Positions 9,449 to 18,965 are shown, numbered from the stretch's first letter. The stretch is 64,000 bases of DNA from DTU013 sp964490975 (GCA_964490975.1 CAZBEQ010000006.1:33286-97285); one strand, 5' to 3'. Notes: generated from the letters alone by a model not told the origin. Numbers and translations: made by a program.

Positions 9449-10949
9449 CGAAAAAAGCATAAGAGAAAATCTCGCAAAGGCGATACCCTTTGAAGAGCAT
9501 GGATTTAAAGTCATCAGTACAGCCCAGAACGGTATGGAAGCTATGAATAAGCTTCCGGAAGTACAGCCTGATTTGATCCTGCTCGATGTGCGCATGCCGG
9601 TCATGGACGGGCTGGAGTTTTTAAGGTTATTGAGAAAAAGTGAGTATGCTGATACTCAAGTGGTAATGCTTTCAGGCTTTTTCGAATTTGAATATGCAAA
9701 GGAAGCTATGAAATACGGTGTAAAAGCATATTTGGGCAAGCCTGTGGATGCGAGAGAAATGATACCGTTATTGGATGAGATACACAGTGAATTGGATGAT
9801 TACCGGGACGAAAAGGATAAATCCGTCCATCGTGAATATATGAAGCTGTTTCAAAAGTTACACAGCGGTGTAAAGATCGAAAGAAGCATTTTTAAGGGTT
9901 ATACGTATATGGTATGTGTCCTGCTTCAGAGCTTAAGCGGTGATTGCAATGACAATACTCATATCGCCTTAGTTGAGTGCCTGTCAAAGTATTTGGGTGA
10001 TCCGGACAACTACCAGTTTCGTATTAAAGGCAGCCAACACTCGTTTTTACTGCCGCCGAAAGCACTTGAACCTTATAATTACGACAAGAGGTTATTTGCG
10101 GCCAAACTATCTGAAGAATTGAAAAAGAAGGGCCTGGAATGTGCATTTCTTTTCGATTCCTATGTTTTTGAGCATGCTAAGGATACTTTTAGGGAAGACC
10201 TTTCAAATCATAATTATGAGATGCTGACTGAATTGTTCTTCTCCGGCACAGAATTTATGGATTACTGTCCCGACAACTTCAAGGCGGGCGGTGAATTTTA
10301 TCTGGAGAATAGGTATCTGGAACAGATCAAGCAGCATATAGTATCGCTCGAAAAGAACGCGATCATGCTGGAGGTTGAAAGGCTAAGCGATGCGATTTAT
10401 AAAGAACATACCGGAATTCAGTATATCCAGGAGATAGTTTACAGGATATATTACCTTGTGGTCGATGAAATATCAAAAATAACAGACTCGGTTAAAGGCG
10501 AACCATTTTTACCGCGCCCCGACTGGATGGATAACCCATACTTCATTACCTTCCCCCAATGGAAGGAAATGCTCTGCTCTCTTGCAGAGGAGGGCTTTGA
10601 TTTCACAGAAAGATATTGCCGCCTGTCAAATACAGGGATAGGTAAAGAGGTTACTGATTATATCAATATGAACTATATGAAACAGATCAGTTTAAAGCAG
10701 GTATCGGATAAGTTCTATATAAATGCAGCATATCTAGGCAGGGTGTTTCAAAAGACGACAGGTGTGAGTTTTAAGGAATATGTCAATAGAATACGTATTG
10801 CTGAAGCAAAAAAACTGCTTTTGCAGACAGACAAGCTTATATACGAAATTGCAAACCAGGTTGGGTTTACCGAGAGCAGCTACTTTATAGTGAAGTTTTC
10901 TCAGGAGGTTGGGAAAAGTCCATCGGAATACAGGAACGGACTGCAGTAA
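9423..10949 (+). CDS. Response regulator, YesN-type (receiver + AraC HTH)
   Basis: The start is set by AGGAGG at 9411-9416, 6 bases before ATG 9423, so the N-terminus is YSILLIDDEKSIRENL; the frame stays open further upstream inside the kinase gene but is not coding there. Of 508 residues, 1-120 are a receiver with the acidic pair DD, phospho-acceptor Asp55 (LLLDVRMP) and conserved Lys in the LGKPVD motif. The middle about 280 residues are the variable YesN linker. The last 100 are an AraC-type double helix-turn-helix (ISLKQVSDKFYINAAYLGRVF and IYEIANQVGFTESSYF). It probably activates the sugar-uptake operon, and perhaps the neighbouring glycosidase genes, when the YesM-like kinase is stimulated. 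Confidence 0.95.
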   Translation: MYSILLIDDEKSIRENLAKAIPFEEHGFKVISTAQNGMEAMNKLPEVQPDLILLDVRMPVMDGLEFLRLLRKSEYADTQVVMLSGFFEFEYAKEAMKYGVKAYLGKPVDAREMIPLLDEIHSELDDYRDEKDKSVHREYMKLFQKLHSGVKIERSIFKGYTYMVCVLLQSLSGDCNDNTHIALVECLSKYLGDPDNYQFRIKGSQHSFLLPPKALEPYNYDKRLFAAKLSEELKKKGLECAFLFDSYVFEHAKDTFREDLSNHNYEMLTELFFSGTEFMDYCPDNFKAGGEFYLENRYLEQIKQHIVSLEKNAIMLEVERLSDAIYKEHTGIQYIQEIVYRIYYLVVDEISKITDSVKGEPFLPRPDWMDNPYFITFPQWKEMLCSLAEEGFDFTERYCRLSNTGIGKEVTDYINMNYMKQISLKQVSDKFYINAAYLGRVFQKTTGVSFKEYVNRIRIAEAKKLLLQTDKLIYEIANQVGFTESSYFIVKFSQEVGKSPSEYRNGLQ

Positions 10950-10961
10950 CGAGGGGGTAAA

Positions 10962-12656
10962 ATGAAACAATTTTGCAGGATAACTGCGGCTTTAACATCG
11001 ATATTTTTTATACTTCTTATTACGAACTGCGGAACCGGTGATGATAAGATCAAGATAACACCACCGGGGGAGGATACGACGGTTACCGGGTCCTCTGATG
11101 ATGGCTTGACCGCCATGAAGAACGCCGGGGATCCCGTGACCTTCAAAGTATTCGTCCGGGATGTCAGTGCTGCACCTTCAAAGGATAACCCTGTGCTGAA
11201 GAGAATTACCGAATTGACCGGTGTCACCATTGACTTTGAATTCCTCGTAGGTGATCTTGATCAGAAGATTGGAGTTCTGATAGCCGGAGAGGATTATCCG
11301 GATGCGATTTTTGCGGAAGCTCAGAAATTTATTGATGCCGGAGCTTTTATCACACTGGAGGATAAGCTTCCAAGGTATAAGAATTTGAGTGATCTGTATT
11401 CTCCACATTATGAAAAAATGAAAGCTACCAATGGACATCAACATATATTGGAGATTTATATGTCCAACCGCCCGTCCCCGATATTTTCAAATACAACATC
11501 TGGCTTTTTCATCCAAAAGGCAGCGCTGGAGGAAGCAGGATACCCGATTCCCAGGACCATTGATGAATACTTCGGTATCATAGAAGCTTATAAAGAAAAA
11601 CATCCGACTATTGATGGGATCAAGACGATCGGCTTTGAAATACTGTGCGACGGCTGGAGGGACTTCTGCCTGCGCAATCCAGCCCAGCATCTGATGGGCG
11701 CTGGAAACGACGGGGATGCATTTGTGGATTTAAAGACGATGACTGCATCGTATTACCAAATAACCGATACAGCTAAAAGCTATTACAGAAAATTGAATGA
11801 AGAATATCATAAGGGTATTATCGAAGCGGAAACCTTTACCGAAAATTATGACCAGTATATATCCAAGCTCTCGACTGGTGCTGTTCTTGGCTTCTTCGAT
11901 CAGGGGTGGAATATAATACCCGCTGAGAACATTTTAAAATCTGACGGCAAATTCAATCGTACTTATGTAGCGGTTCCTCTTGTCAATCCCGGTACGAAGG
12001 ATAGTTATCTGGATGCCCCAAACGCTACAATAACGGGTGTCAACGGCATAGGTATAACTAAAAAATGCAAAGATCCGGACCGTCTGCTTGCATTTTATGA
12101 CTGGCTTCTCCAAAGGGAGGTACAGGATTATATTCAGTGGGGCGAGGAGAACAAGGACTGGATAAAGGTTGGCAGCAATGGAAGGGTTTTGACAAAGCAG
12201 CGTCGCGATCTGTATAACAACGATGATAAAAGACGCGATCTGACTGGTTTTACGCTGTGGAACTACTCGCCGAAGCTCCAGGGAGTATATGAGGATGGTA
12301 CACCCTGTGGACCGAGTGATTCGGAGGATGAATACAAGGAGTCTTTGTCGGAATACGATATAAAATTCCTGGACGCCTATGGCATAAAATACCCTGCGCA
12401 GCTTTTATCTGAACCTGTCATACGACCTTCCTATTACCCTGTATGGGCAATGCAGATCGAAGATGGAAGCGCTGCCAAGGCTGCTAATACAAAAATAGTA
12501 GATATCTGCCGAAAATACTACCCCCGGCTTGTTTTATCAGACATTGACAAATTCGATCTTGTATGGGATCAATTTATAGAAGAGGTCAATAGCAGTGATC
12601 TTCAGCCTTATCTCGACGAGGTCAACAGACAGATAAGAAAATACAGCAGTAATTAG
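10962..12656 (+). CDS. Extracellular solute-binding lipoprotein (LplA-type), copy 1
   Basis: 564 residues, starting 12 bases after the response regulator stop with GAGGGGG as ribosome site. A signal peptide ends in a poor lipobox, LITNC, where Asn precedes the Cys (normally Gly/Ala/Ser). The mature protein is a type-1 cluster substrate-binding protein of the LplA kind (KITELTG-like start, DLDQKIGVLIAGEDYPD, then the conserved CDGWRDFCLRNPAQH block near residues 225-245). It is clearly paralogous along its whole length to the next gene. Lying directly after the sensor genes it might deliver ligand information to the kinase rather than, or as well as, feed the permeases (inference). Confidence 0.9.
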   Translation: MKQFCRITAALTSIFFILLITNCGTGDDKIKITPPGEDTTVTGSSDDGLTAMKNAGDPVTFKVFVRDVSAAPSKDNPVLKRITELTGVTIDFEFLVGDLDQKIGVLIAGEDYPDAIFAEAQKFIDAGAFITLEDKLPRYKNLSDLYSPHYEKMKATNGHQHILEIYMSNRPSPIFSNTTSGFFIQKAALEEAGYPIPRTIDEYFGIIEAYKEKHPTIDGIKTIGFEILCDGWRDFCLRNPAQHLMGAGNDGDAFVDLKTMTASYYQITDTAKSYYRKLNEEYHKGIIEAETFTENYDQYISKLSTGAVLGFFDQGWNIIPAENILKSDGKFNRTYVAVPLVNPGTKDSYLDAPNATITGVNGIGITKKCKDPDRLLAFYDWLLQREVQDYIQWGEENKDWIKVGSNGRVLTKQRRDLYNNDDKRRDLTGFTLWNYSPKLQGVYEDGTPCGPSDSEDEYKESLSEYDIKFLDAYGIKYPAQLLSEPVIRPSYYPVWAMQIEDGSAAKAANTKIVDICRKYYPRLVLSDIDKFDLVWDQFIEEVNSSDLQPYLDEVNRQIRKYSSN

Positions 12657-12681
12657 TAAAACAAATATTAACAAGTATAAT
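12653..12681 (+). promoter_or_regulatory. Possible internal promoter before the second binding-protein gene
   Basis: A perfect TATAAT at 12676-12681 has a weak -35 (TTAGTA) 17 bases upstream, in the 113-base gap between the two binding-protein genes. A separate promoter here would explain a higher output of the second protein. The -35 is poor, so this is tentative. Confidence 0.25.
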
Positions 12682-12769
12682 TTTTGAAATATTCAGTACG
12701 TTTTTTTAAATGAACAGAGCCATATGCTGTGTTAAGATTAAAGAAAAAAGAAAGGTGGATGTTTCAAAA

Positions 12770-14521
12770 ATGAAAATGCTTAGACTAGTAATGGCTGTAT
12801 TGCTGACTGCATGTATGATTTTCTCAATCGCAGCATGCGGTACTCAGACGGAACAACCGGCAACGGATACAACAACTCCTGCACCGGCTGATACGACTGA
12901 AGAAACTACAGAACCGGCAGCTCCTGCAGTGGCAAAGGATGCTGAAACAGGTTTGACTCCCATGGCTGACACAACTCCGGTAACCTTCACTTGCTTTATT
13001 CGTGACCCAGGCCAGGCTCCTTCAAAGGACAACCCGGTTCTGAAGAAGATCACTGAACTCACTGGAGTTACAATCGACTTCGAATTCCTCGTAGGCGATC
13101 TTAATGAAAAAGTTGGTGTTATGCTTGCAGGTGGCGAGTATCCTGACATCATGTTCGGCGCTGAAGCAAAGAAATTCGTAGATGCAGGCGCACTTATTCC
13201 TGTAGAAGATTACATCAATAAGTATCCGAACATGAAGGTTCACTATGAACCTTTTATGAAGACTATGATCAACGCCTTTGACGGACAGCATGCTTACACA
13301 GTAGAAAATTACAATGCATATCCGAATACAGTGCCCCCGGTATTCTCAGTAGGCGGCGTTGGCTTCTTTATGCAGAAGGCTGTTATCCAGGATTCAGGAT
13401 ACAAGATCCCGAAGACATTGGATGAATACTTCAAGATGATAGAAGATTACAAAGCAAAGTACCCCACTATTGACGGAACAAAGACAATAGGCTTTGAAAT
13501 CCTGTGCGATGGCTGGAGAGACTTCTGCCTGCGCAACCCTGCTCAGCACCTTATGGGAGCTGGTAATGACGGTGACGCATATGTTGATCCTACTACACTG
13601 GTAGCATCACTCTATCAGAATACTGATACAGCAAAAGCTTACTACAAGAAGCTGAATGAAGAATACCACAAAGGTATTATTGAAGCTGAAACCTTTACAC
13701 AGAACTATGACCAGTACCTGGCAAGATTGTCCTCCGGTGCTGTTCTGGGTATGTTCGATCAGGCATGGAACTTCGGAAATGCTTCCAACGCACTTTTGAA
13801 TGCAGGTAAGTATGAACGTACTTATGTTGCAGTACCAATTTCAAATCCTGGTGTTGCCGACAACTATATCGATCCTCCGACAAAAACAATTTCTGGTACA
13901 GGCGGACTTACCGTTTCTGTAAACTGTAAAAATCCTGATCGTCTGTTTGCTTTCTGGGATTGGCTGCTGAACCGTGAGGTCCAGGATTACATGCAGTGGG
14001 GTATTGAAGGCAAAGATTGGACTAAGGCTGGAACAAACAGTAAAGTTCTGACAGCTGAACGCAGAGAAACAAACAGAGACAATGCTAAGAAACGTGATAT
14101 GACTGCTGATACACTGTGGCAGTATTCACCGAAGATGCAGGGTCTGTATGATGACGGCGCTCCTTGCGGACCTGGCGATTCTGCTGATGAATTCCTAGCA
14201 TCCCAGAGCGAATTTGACCAGAAGTTCCTGAAAGACCTGGGCATTCAGTACCCGGCACAGATACTCTCCGTACCTACACAGCGTCCGGCATACTATCCTG
14301 TATGGTCATTCCCTCTCGAAGATGGAACAGCTGCTAAGGTTGCTACTAACAAGATAGCTGATACCTGCCGTAAGTACTATCCTCAGATGATCCTCAGCGA
14401 TGCTAGCGAGTATGATGCTCTGTGGGATAAATTCGTCAAGGAAGTAGAATCAAATGATCCTAAGGCTTATCTTGATGAAATAAACAAGCAGATCAAAGCA
14501 AAAATGGATGCAGCCAAATAA
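12770..14521 (+). CDS. Extracellular solute-binding lipoprotein (LplA-type), copy 2
   Basis: 583 residues. The start at 12770 is preceded by AAAGGTGG (12751-12758) and gives a clean signal peptide with a canonical lipobox (SIAAC). An in-frame upstream ATG at 12710 lacks signal-peptide character. A Thr/Pro/Glu-rich tether (about residues 25-60) leads into the binding domain, which shares long identical blocks with copy 1 (for example TGVTIDFEFLVGDL and CDGWRDFCLRNPAQHLMGAG). It is followed by a strong hairpin and then the permease genes, the usual arrangement for producing binding protein in excess over membrane subunits. It is likely the main substrate receptor of the importer for complex oligosaccharides. 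Confidence 0.95.
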   Translation: MKMLRLVMAVLLTACMIFSIAACGTQTEQPATDTTTPAPADTTEETTEPAAPAVAKDAETGLTPMADTTPVTFTCFIRDPGQAPSKDNPVLKKITELTGVTIDFEFLVGDLNEKVGVMLAGGEYPDIMFGAEAKKFVDAGALIPVEDYINKYPNMKVHYEPFMKTMINAFDGQHAYTVENYNAYPNTVPPVFSVGGVGFFMQKAVIQDSGYKIPKTLDEYFKMIEDYKAKYPTIDGTKTIGFEILCDGWRDFCLRNPAQHLMGAGNDGDAYVDPTTLVASLYQNTDTAKAYYKKLNEEYHKGIIEAETFTQNYDQYLARLSSGAVLGMFDQAWNFGNASNALLNAGKYERTYVAVPISNPGVADNYIDPPTKTISGTGGLTVSVNCKNPDRLFAFWDWLLNREVQDYMQWGIEGKDWTKAGTNSKVLTAERRETNRDNAKKRDMTADTLWQYSPKMQGLYDDGAPCGPGDSADEFLASQSEFDQKFLKDLGIQYPAQILSVPTQRPAYYPVWSFPLEDGTAAKVATNKIADTCRKYYPQMILSDASEYDALWDKFVKEVESNDPKAYLDEINKQIKAKMDAAK

Positions 14522-14541
14522 TAACGGATTGCTATCCCATG

Positions 14542-14582
14542 ACTATGAAGAGAGATTCATTCTCTCTTCATAGTTATATTTT
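14542..14582 (+). terminator. Attenuating stem-loop between binding protein and permeases
   Basis: A perfect 14-bp stem (14542-14555 with 14561-14574) and a 5-base loop are followed by TATATTTT. The T-tract is imperfect, so it probably acts as a partial terminator or a 3' stabiliser that lowers permease expression relative to the binding protein. Confidence 0.75.
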
Positions 14583-14637
14583 AAGACTTTAGATTCGATG
14601 CGTTATAAATCTATCAATTGAATATGGAGAGATGGAT

Positions 14638-15603
14638 ATGGCTGCAAATGAGTTGGCATTACAAAAAGAAGCTATAAAACTAAAGAACCGCAATAGCTTG
14701 ATAAATCGTTATAAATCTCAGAAATCATTATTTTTCATGGTAATTCCCTGTATGATAATAACATTTATGTTTTCCTACTGGCCACTTACAGGGTGGATAA
14801 TGGCATTTCAGAATTTCAGGCCGAACAAGGGCTATTTCAAATCTACCTTTGTAGGCTTTGATCAATTCAAATTCTTGTTTAAGGATCCGATATTTTGGCA
14901 GGATTTCAGAAATACACTCGCTATGTCAGTGTTGAATCTGATTTTCGGCTTTGTATTTTCTATAGGCTTTGCTTTATTATTAAATGAAATACGTAGTATG
15001 GGCTTTAAACGTATTGTGCAGACGGCTTCATATCTGCCGCATTTTCTGAGCTGGATAATTGTCTGCTCTTTGATTTCCAATATATTATCGACTAATGACG
15101 GTACGCTTAATAATTTGCTAATGGGGCTCGGACTTATTGATAAACCGGTATTATGGCTTGGAGAGCCAAAATATTTCTGGTGGATAGTCGCGTTATCCAA
15201 CGTATGGAAGGAAATGGGCTGGAATTCTATTATATACATTGCAGCAATGTCAGCAATCGATCCTCAATTGTATGAATCATGCGAAATAGACGGTGGTAAC
15301 CGTTACCATAAAATATGGCATATCACACTTCCTGGAATTCGTTCCACGATCATAGTTCTTTTGATCATGAACATCGGCTGGCTAATGAATGCAGGCTTTG
15401 AAATCCAGTATCTTTTTGGTAGAGGTCTGGTAATGGATGTATCTGAAACGATAGACATATTTGTTCTGAAATACGGTATAACACTTGGCAACTATTCACT
15501 GGCTACAGCGAGCGGTATTCTTAAATCGGTAATATCTATCGCACTGTTAACCATCACAAACCGTTTTTCAAGGAGGTTTGATGGCGGAGAAAGTGTATTC
15601 TAG
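14638..15603 (+). CDS. ABC transporter permease, LplB/UgpA-type
   Basis: The start ATG at 14638 sits 6 bases after GGAGAG; the ATG at 14632 is only 1 base from that site. 321 residues with about six transmembrane helices and the EAA-loop signature (ESCEIDGGNRYHKIWHITLP) near residue 215. The family (carbohydrate uptake transporter-1, Lpl/Ytc subset) pairs with a second permease and a shared ATPase such as MsmK encoded elsewhere; no ATPase gene is in this operon. It forms one half of the membrane channel for sugar bound by the preceding lipoproteins. Confidence 0.95.
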   Translation: MAANELALQKEAIKLKNRNSLINRYKSQKSLFFMVIPCMIITFMFSYWPLTGWIMAFQNFRPNKGYFKSTFVGFDQFKFLFKDPIFWQDFRNTLAMSVLNLIFGFVFSIGFALLLNEIRSMGFKRIVQTASYLPHFLSWIIVCSLISNILSTNDGTLNNLLMGLGLIDKPVLWLGEPKYFWWIVALSNVWKEMGWNSIIYIAAMSAIDPQLYESCEIDGGNRYHKIWHITLPGIRSTIIVLLIMNIGWLMNAGFEIQYLFGRGLVMDVSETIDIFVLKYGITLGNYSLATASGILKSVISIALLTITNRFSRRFDGGESVF

Positions 15604-15615
15604 GGGGATAAGATA

Positions 15616-16533
15616 ATGACTCAAAATGTGACTAAAATAAAAAGATCGAGATTGGAACCGATTATATTTTATACTATAAATACCCTGATAATGTTAGCTG
15701 TAATGGTTGTTATGATATACCCTTTCTGGAATACCATTGCAGTATCATTTAATAACTCAATAGACACATTGCGTGGCGGTATAACTTTTTGGCCACGAGA
15801 CTTTTCACTGTACAATTATGAAACGGTATTTAAAAATGAACTTTTGATAACAGCATCCATTAACTCTGTACTTCGTACTGGTATTGCGACAGCTTTGGGT
15901 GTTTTCACAGCTGCAATGGTTGCATATGTACTCTCTCGTCCTGAATTCATCTGGCGAAAATTCGTTACGAGGTTTTTTCTATTAACTATGTATGTATCAG
16001 CCGGTTTGATTCCATCGTATTTTTTGATCAAAAATATGGGTATGATCAATAGCTTTGCTGTTTACATCGTTCCAACAATGATAAGCGCTTTTAACATCAT
16101 AGTAGTAAGGGCTTATATGCAGACGCTCCCCAGCAGTCTTGTTGAGGCAGCAGAGATAGACGGTGCCGGACATTTCAGGATATTCATCCAGATCATACTT
16201 CCAGTCTGTAAGCCTGTTCTTGCTACCATAGCACTGTGGTGTGCAGTTGGCGCATGGAATTCCTGGTTCGATACCTTCATTTACAATTCCAGCAAGGACA
16301 ATCTCACAACTTTGCAGTATGAAATGATGAAATTGATTTCTGCCTCAATGAGTGCAGGGACAAACAAGAGTGCTGACGCAATCTATGGTAATATGGTCGT
16401 AACTGACTCTGTAACACCTGCTTCAATACGTGCGGCAGTTACCATCGTTGCTTCCGTGCCGATCCTGGTTGTATATCCGTTCCTGCAGAAATATTTTGTG
16501 AATGGTGTTATGATTGGTGCAGTAAAAGGCTAA
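15616..16533 (+). CDS. ABC transporter permease, YtcP/LplC-type
   Basis: 305 residues, six predicted transmembrane helices, 12 bases after the first permease gene with GGGGG as ribosome site. The EAA loop reads EAAEIDGAGHFRIFIQIILP (near residues 175-195). The C-terminus KYFVNGVMIGAVKG is typical of YtcP/LplC permeases (GVMIGSVKG in relatives). It completes the heterodimeric channel. It is the last gene of the operon, followed by the large palindrome that separates it from the convergent alpha-galactosidase gene. Confidence 0.96.
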   Translation: MTQNVTKIKRSRLEPIIFYTINTLIMLAVMVVMIYPFWNTIAVSFNNSIDTLRGGITFWPRDFSLYNYETVFKNELLITASINSVLRTGIATALGVFTAAMVAYVLSRPEFIWRKFVTRFFLLTMYVSAGLIPSYFLIKNMGMINSFAVYIVPTMISAFNIIVVRAYMQTLPSSLVEAAEIDGAGHFRIFIQIILPVCKPVLATIALWCAVGAWNSWFDTFIYNSSKDNLTTLQYEMMKLISASMSAGTNKSADAIYGNMVVTDSVTPASIRAAVTIVASVPILVVYPFLQKYFVNGVMIGAVKG

Positions 16534-16552
16534 TTGGTGTCTGGCACAATAA

Positions 16553-16617
16553 ATCAAAGGGGACGGGGGTTTTTGATTATTTCCTGGAAATAATCAAAAA
16601 CCCCCGTCCCCTTTGAT
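16553..16617. repeat. Perfect 31-bp inverted repeat (REP/MITE-like hairpin or bidirectional terminator)
   Basis: Left arm 16553-16583 and right arm 16587-16617 are exact reverse complements around a 3-base loop (CTG). Each arm contains a GGGGACGGGGG / CCCCCGTCCCC core plus an A/T tract. The pairing continues imperfectly outward as GGCACAAT / TGTGTGCC (about 16543-16625), nearly reaching the stop codon of the minus-strand gene. It lies between two convergent genes, so it can terminate both. The G-rich core and GGTGTCTGGCAC flank resemble dispersed palindromes associated with REP-type (Y1) transposases (from memory, not searched). Confidence 0.85.
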
Positions 16618-16626
16618 TGTGTGCCC

Positions 16627-18825
16627 TCAGGTGCAGGCAGTCAGATGGATAAGCTTACCTTTGAAGTCTCCGTAAAGACCGGCGATATTTATGCCAGCAA
16701 ACATCAATGCACCACCGCTGTAAGTTTCACCTGTCTGTGTATCCATGTAAACGGCATTTTCATCAAGCCCCTTCAGTCTGATCCTTCGGCTGCGGTAATT
16801 TGGCCTTTGAAGGACTTGAATATAAGTCAAAAGCACTTCGCTTTTATCCTTTGACACGACTTCCCATGCATCATCAAGATCATTTTCGCCATAATTGGCT
16901 ATACGGTAGTAATCACCACTGCTTACCAGATGGTTATACTTATGGTATAAACTTATCTGTTCAGGGATCATGTTTCTGTCTTCCTCAGGAATACGGGTCA
17001 CGTCCAGCTCATATCCAAAGGTACCGGATAATGCGACATACCCCCTTGTTTCAAAAGGTGTGACTCTGTTGACTGCATGGTTGGGGCAGTCGCTTACGTG
17101 GGCGCCCATTGTCGAAAGCGGGTAAACCATTGCTGTACCGCGCTGTATAGCCAACCTGCCAATAGCATCAGTGACATCGGAACACCAGATCTGAGGGCTG
17201 TAGTACAGCATTCCCGGATCGAATCTGGCACCACCGCTTGAGCAGTTCTCCAGAAGTATATGTGGGAAATCAGTCGTAAGTCGGTTCATCATATCATATA
17301 CAGCCAATACATACCGGTGACATATTTCTCCCTGCCTTTCGGCAGGAAGCCAATTGCTCCCAATGTCACTCAACGGTCGATTCATATCCCATTTGACATA
17401 AGTTATATTGGCGTCTGACAGGATTTTTTTCATCATACCGTATACGGCCTCAACTGCTTCAGGGTTAGTAAGGTCCAGGACATACTGGTTCCTGGAAAGG
17501 GCTGGTGTGCGTTCGGGAATATGTATGCACCAATCGGGGTGAGCGCGGTACAGATCAGAGTCGGGGGAGACCATTTCCGGTTCGAACCAGATCCCAAAGC
17601 CCATCCCGAGCTTGTTAACTTCATCAACGAGGTGCTTTATTCCTCCCTTGAGCTTCTCTTCATTAACAATCCAATCACCAAGAGAGCATTCATCATTATC
17701 ACGTTTGCCAAACCAACCGTCATCCATGACAAGCATCTCGATGCCAAGGACGGATGCTTCCCTGGCAATCGACAGCAGCTTTTCGGTATCAAAGTTAAAA
17801 TAGGTGGCTTCCCAGTTATTTATCAGTATGGGCCGTTTTTTATCCTTATAGCGCCCCCTTATCAGATGGTTGCGGTAAAGGCCGTGGAAAGTGCGCGTCA
17901 TACCGCTAACACCATCACACGAATACACCATTACTACCTCGGGAGCGACAAATTGCTGTCCCGGTTCAAGCAGCCACTTAAAGCCGGCCGGGTTGATACC
18001 CATAACAACTCGCTCAGATTCAAACTGTGTTCCTTCGGCACATGCATAAAAATTACCGGAGTATACCAGATTAAATCCGTAGACTTCGCCAAAATCCTCT
18101 GTTGTATCGGACTGTGCGACAGCGATGAATGGATTGCACTGATGACTGGATTCACCACGGTTCGAAGAGAACACTTTCTTGCCAAGACCTGCGGTAAGCC
18201 TTTGCACATTTCTTTCTCTGCCCCATGAACCATGCAGTGAAATAATATCGTAATTATTCCCATCTAGATCGACACTACAGGAGAGAACTTTGGTCAGGCT
18301 GACAGGAGCACTTCCGTTGTTCTTCACACTTACGCTTCTTGTTATCACATCAAGATGCTCAAAAACAGTATAGGCCAGTATGACCTCAAGATTGAGTATT
18401 TGATCCATACAAACAATTTCAAGCGTTGTACAGTCACCATCATTGCCGAAGGTGGCAGGAAGCCCATCCAGCGGACGCTTTCCGCTGAATATACTGTGTG
18501 AGGCATATTGCAGCTTGCTGATAGAATGTCCATTGACGTCGTTGATTTCAAGGCAGGTCTCACGATAGTCTCCAATACCATGTGTAGGATACTCTGACGG
18601 AAAGGTATCATAGAATGTGATCCTTTCACGGTTGTTATTCGAAGGGAGAAGCGGCCTTTCATTTAATCGCATCAGGTTTTCCGCCGGGATATTCCCGTCG
18701 CCTATGCGTTTGCCCCAATATACATGCCCTAAAAATTGCTCATCATCAACAATTCCGATGATATATGACGTCCTGTTAGCGTCTAACTTAAAAATTTTCT
18801 GTTCATCTAAATATTGTATCCCCAT
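16627..18825 (-). CDS. Alpha-galactosidase, GH36
   Basis: 732 residues, the normal length for GH36. The start has GGAGGTAAGG upstream on the minus strand. An N-terminal beta-supersandwich (about 1-320) is followed by a TIM barrel with MDDGWFG, GIWFEPEMVSPDS, YVKWDMN (nucleophile Asp480), LENCSSGGARFD and WCSDVTDA (Asp550/Asp553, one being the acid/base). No signal peptide is present, so the enzyme is cytoplasmic and should remove alpha-galactosyl groups from imported galactosides such as melibiose, raffinose or galactomannan and xyloglucan fragments. It is transcribed toward the transporter operon and away from the GH31 gene. Confidence 0.96.
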   Translation of the reverse strand: MGIQYLDEQKIFKLDANRTSYIIGIVDDEQFLGHVYWGKRIGDGNIPAENLMRLNERPLLPSNNNRERITFYDTFPSEYPTHGIGDYRETCLEINDVNGHSISKLQYASHSIFSGKRPLDGLPATFGNDGDCTTLEIVCMDQILNLEVILAYTVFEHLDVITRSVSVKNNGSAPVSLTKVLSCSVDLDGNNYDIISLHGSWGRERNVQRLTAGLGKKVFSSNRGESSHQCNPFIAVAQSDTTEDFGEVYGFNLVYSGNFYACAEGTQFESERVVMGINPAGFKWLLEPGQQFVAPEVVMVYSCDGVSGMTRTFHGLYRNHLIRGRYKDKKRPILINNWEATYFNFDTEKLLSIAREASVLGIEMLVMDDGWFGKRDNDECSLGDWIVNEEKLKGGIKHLVDEVNKLGMGFGIWFEPEMVSPDSDLYRAHPDWCIHIPERTPALSRNQYVLDLTNPEAVEAVYGMMKKILSDANITYVKWDMNRPLSDIGSNWLPAERQGEICHRYVLAVYDMMNRLTTDFPHILLENCSSGGARFDPGMLYYSPQIWCSDVTDAIGRLAIQRGTAMVYPLSTMGAHVSDCPNHAVNRVTPFETRGYVALSGTFGYELDVTRIPEEDRNMIPEQISLYHKYNHLVSSGDYYRIANYGENDLDDAWEVVSKDKSEVLLTYIQVLQRPNYRSRRIRLKGLDENAVYMDTQTGETYSGGALMFAGINIAGLYGDFKGKLIHLTACT

Positions 18826-18853
18826 GCCTTACCTCCGAGTATTAATCAATTAC

Positions 18854-18862
18854 ATTATAGCA
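18854..18862 (-). promoter_or_regulatory. Promoter of the alpha-galactosidase gene
   Basis: On the minus strand an extended -10, TGC followed by TATAAT, occupies 18862-18854. It gives a predicted start near 18847 and a 20-base leader containing the ribosome site. No convincing -35 is visible, as is common with extended -10 promoters. Confidence 0.55.
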
Positions 18863-18924
18863 TGTAACATCATCTGAAAGGGACTGCCAAGTTGATAAAA
18901 ATGTCACATAGCAACTGACATAAC

Positions 18925-18938
18925 TGGAAACGATGAAT
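18925..18938. promoter_or_regulatory. Catabolite-response (cre)-like site
   Basis: TGGAAACGATGAAT keeps the TGNAANCG half of the CcpA operator consensus but lacks the final CA. It abuts the -35 of the GH31 promoter in the divergent intergenic region, a sensible place for carbon catabolite repression. It is a single imperfect match. Confidence 0.3.
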
Positions 18939-18965
18939 TCACTATTATCATGTCTGTGATATAAT
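18938..18965 (+). promoter_or_regulatory. Promoter of the GH31 gene
   Basis: TTCACT at 18938-18943, a 16-base spacer and TATAAT at 18960-18965 with an upstream TGA (extended -10). The leader to the start codon is about 65 bases. Confidence 0.5.

Noticed and set aside
17521..18228. A 235-codon plus-strand frame inside the GH36 gene
   Set aside because: It is antisense to a catalytic domain with all GH36 motifs, so it is a shadow frame.
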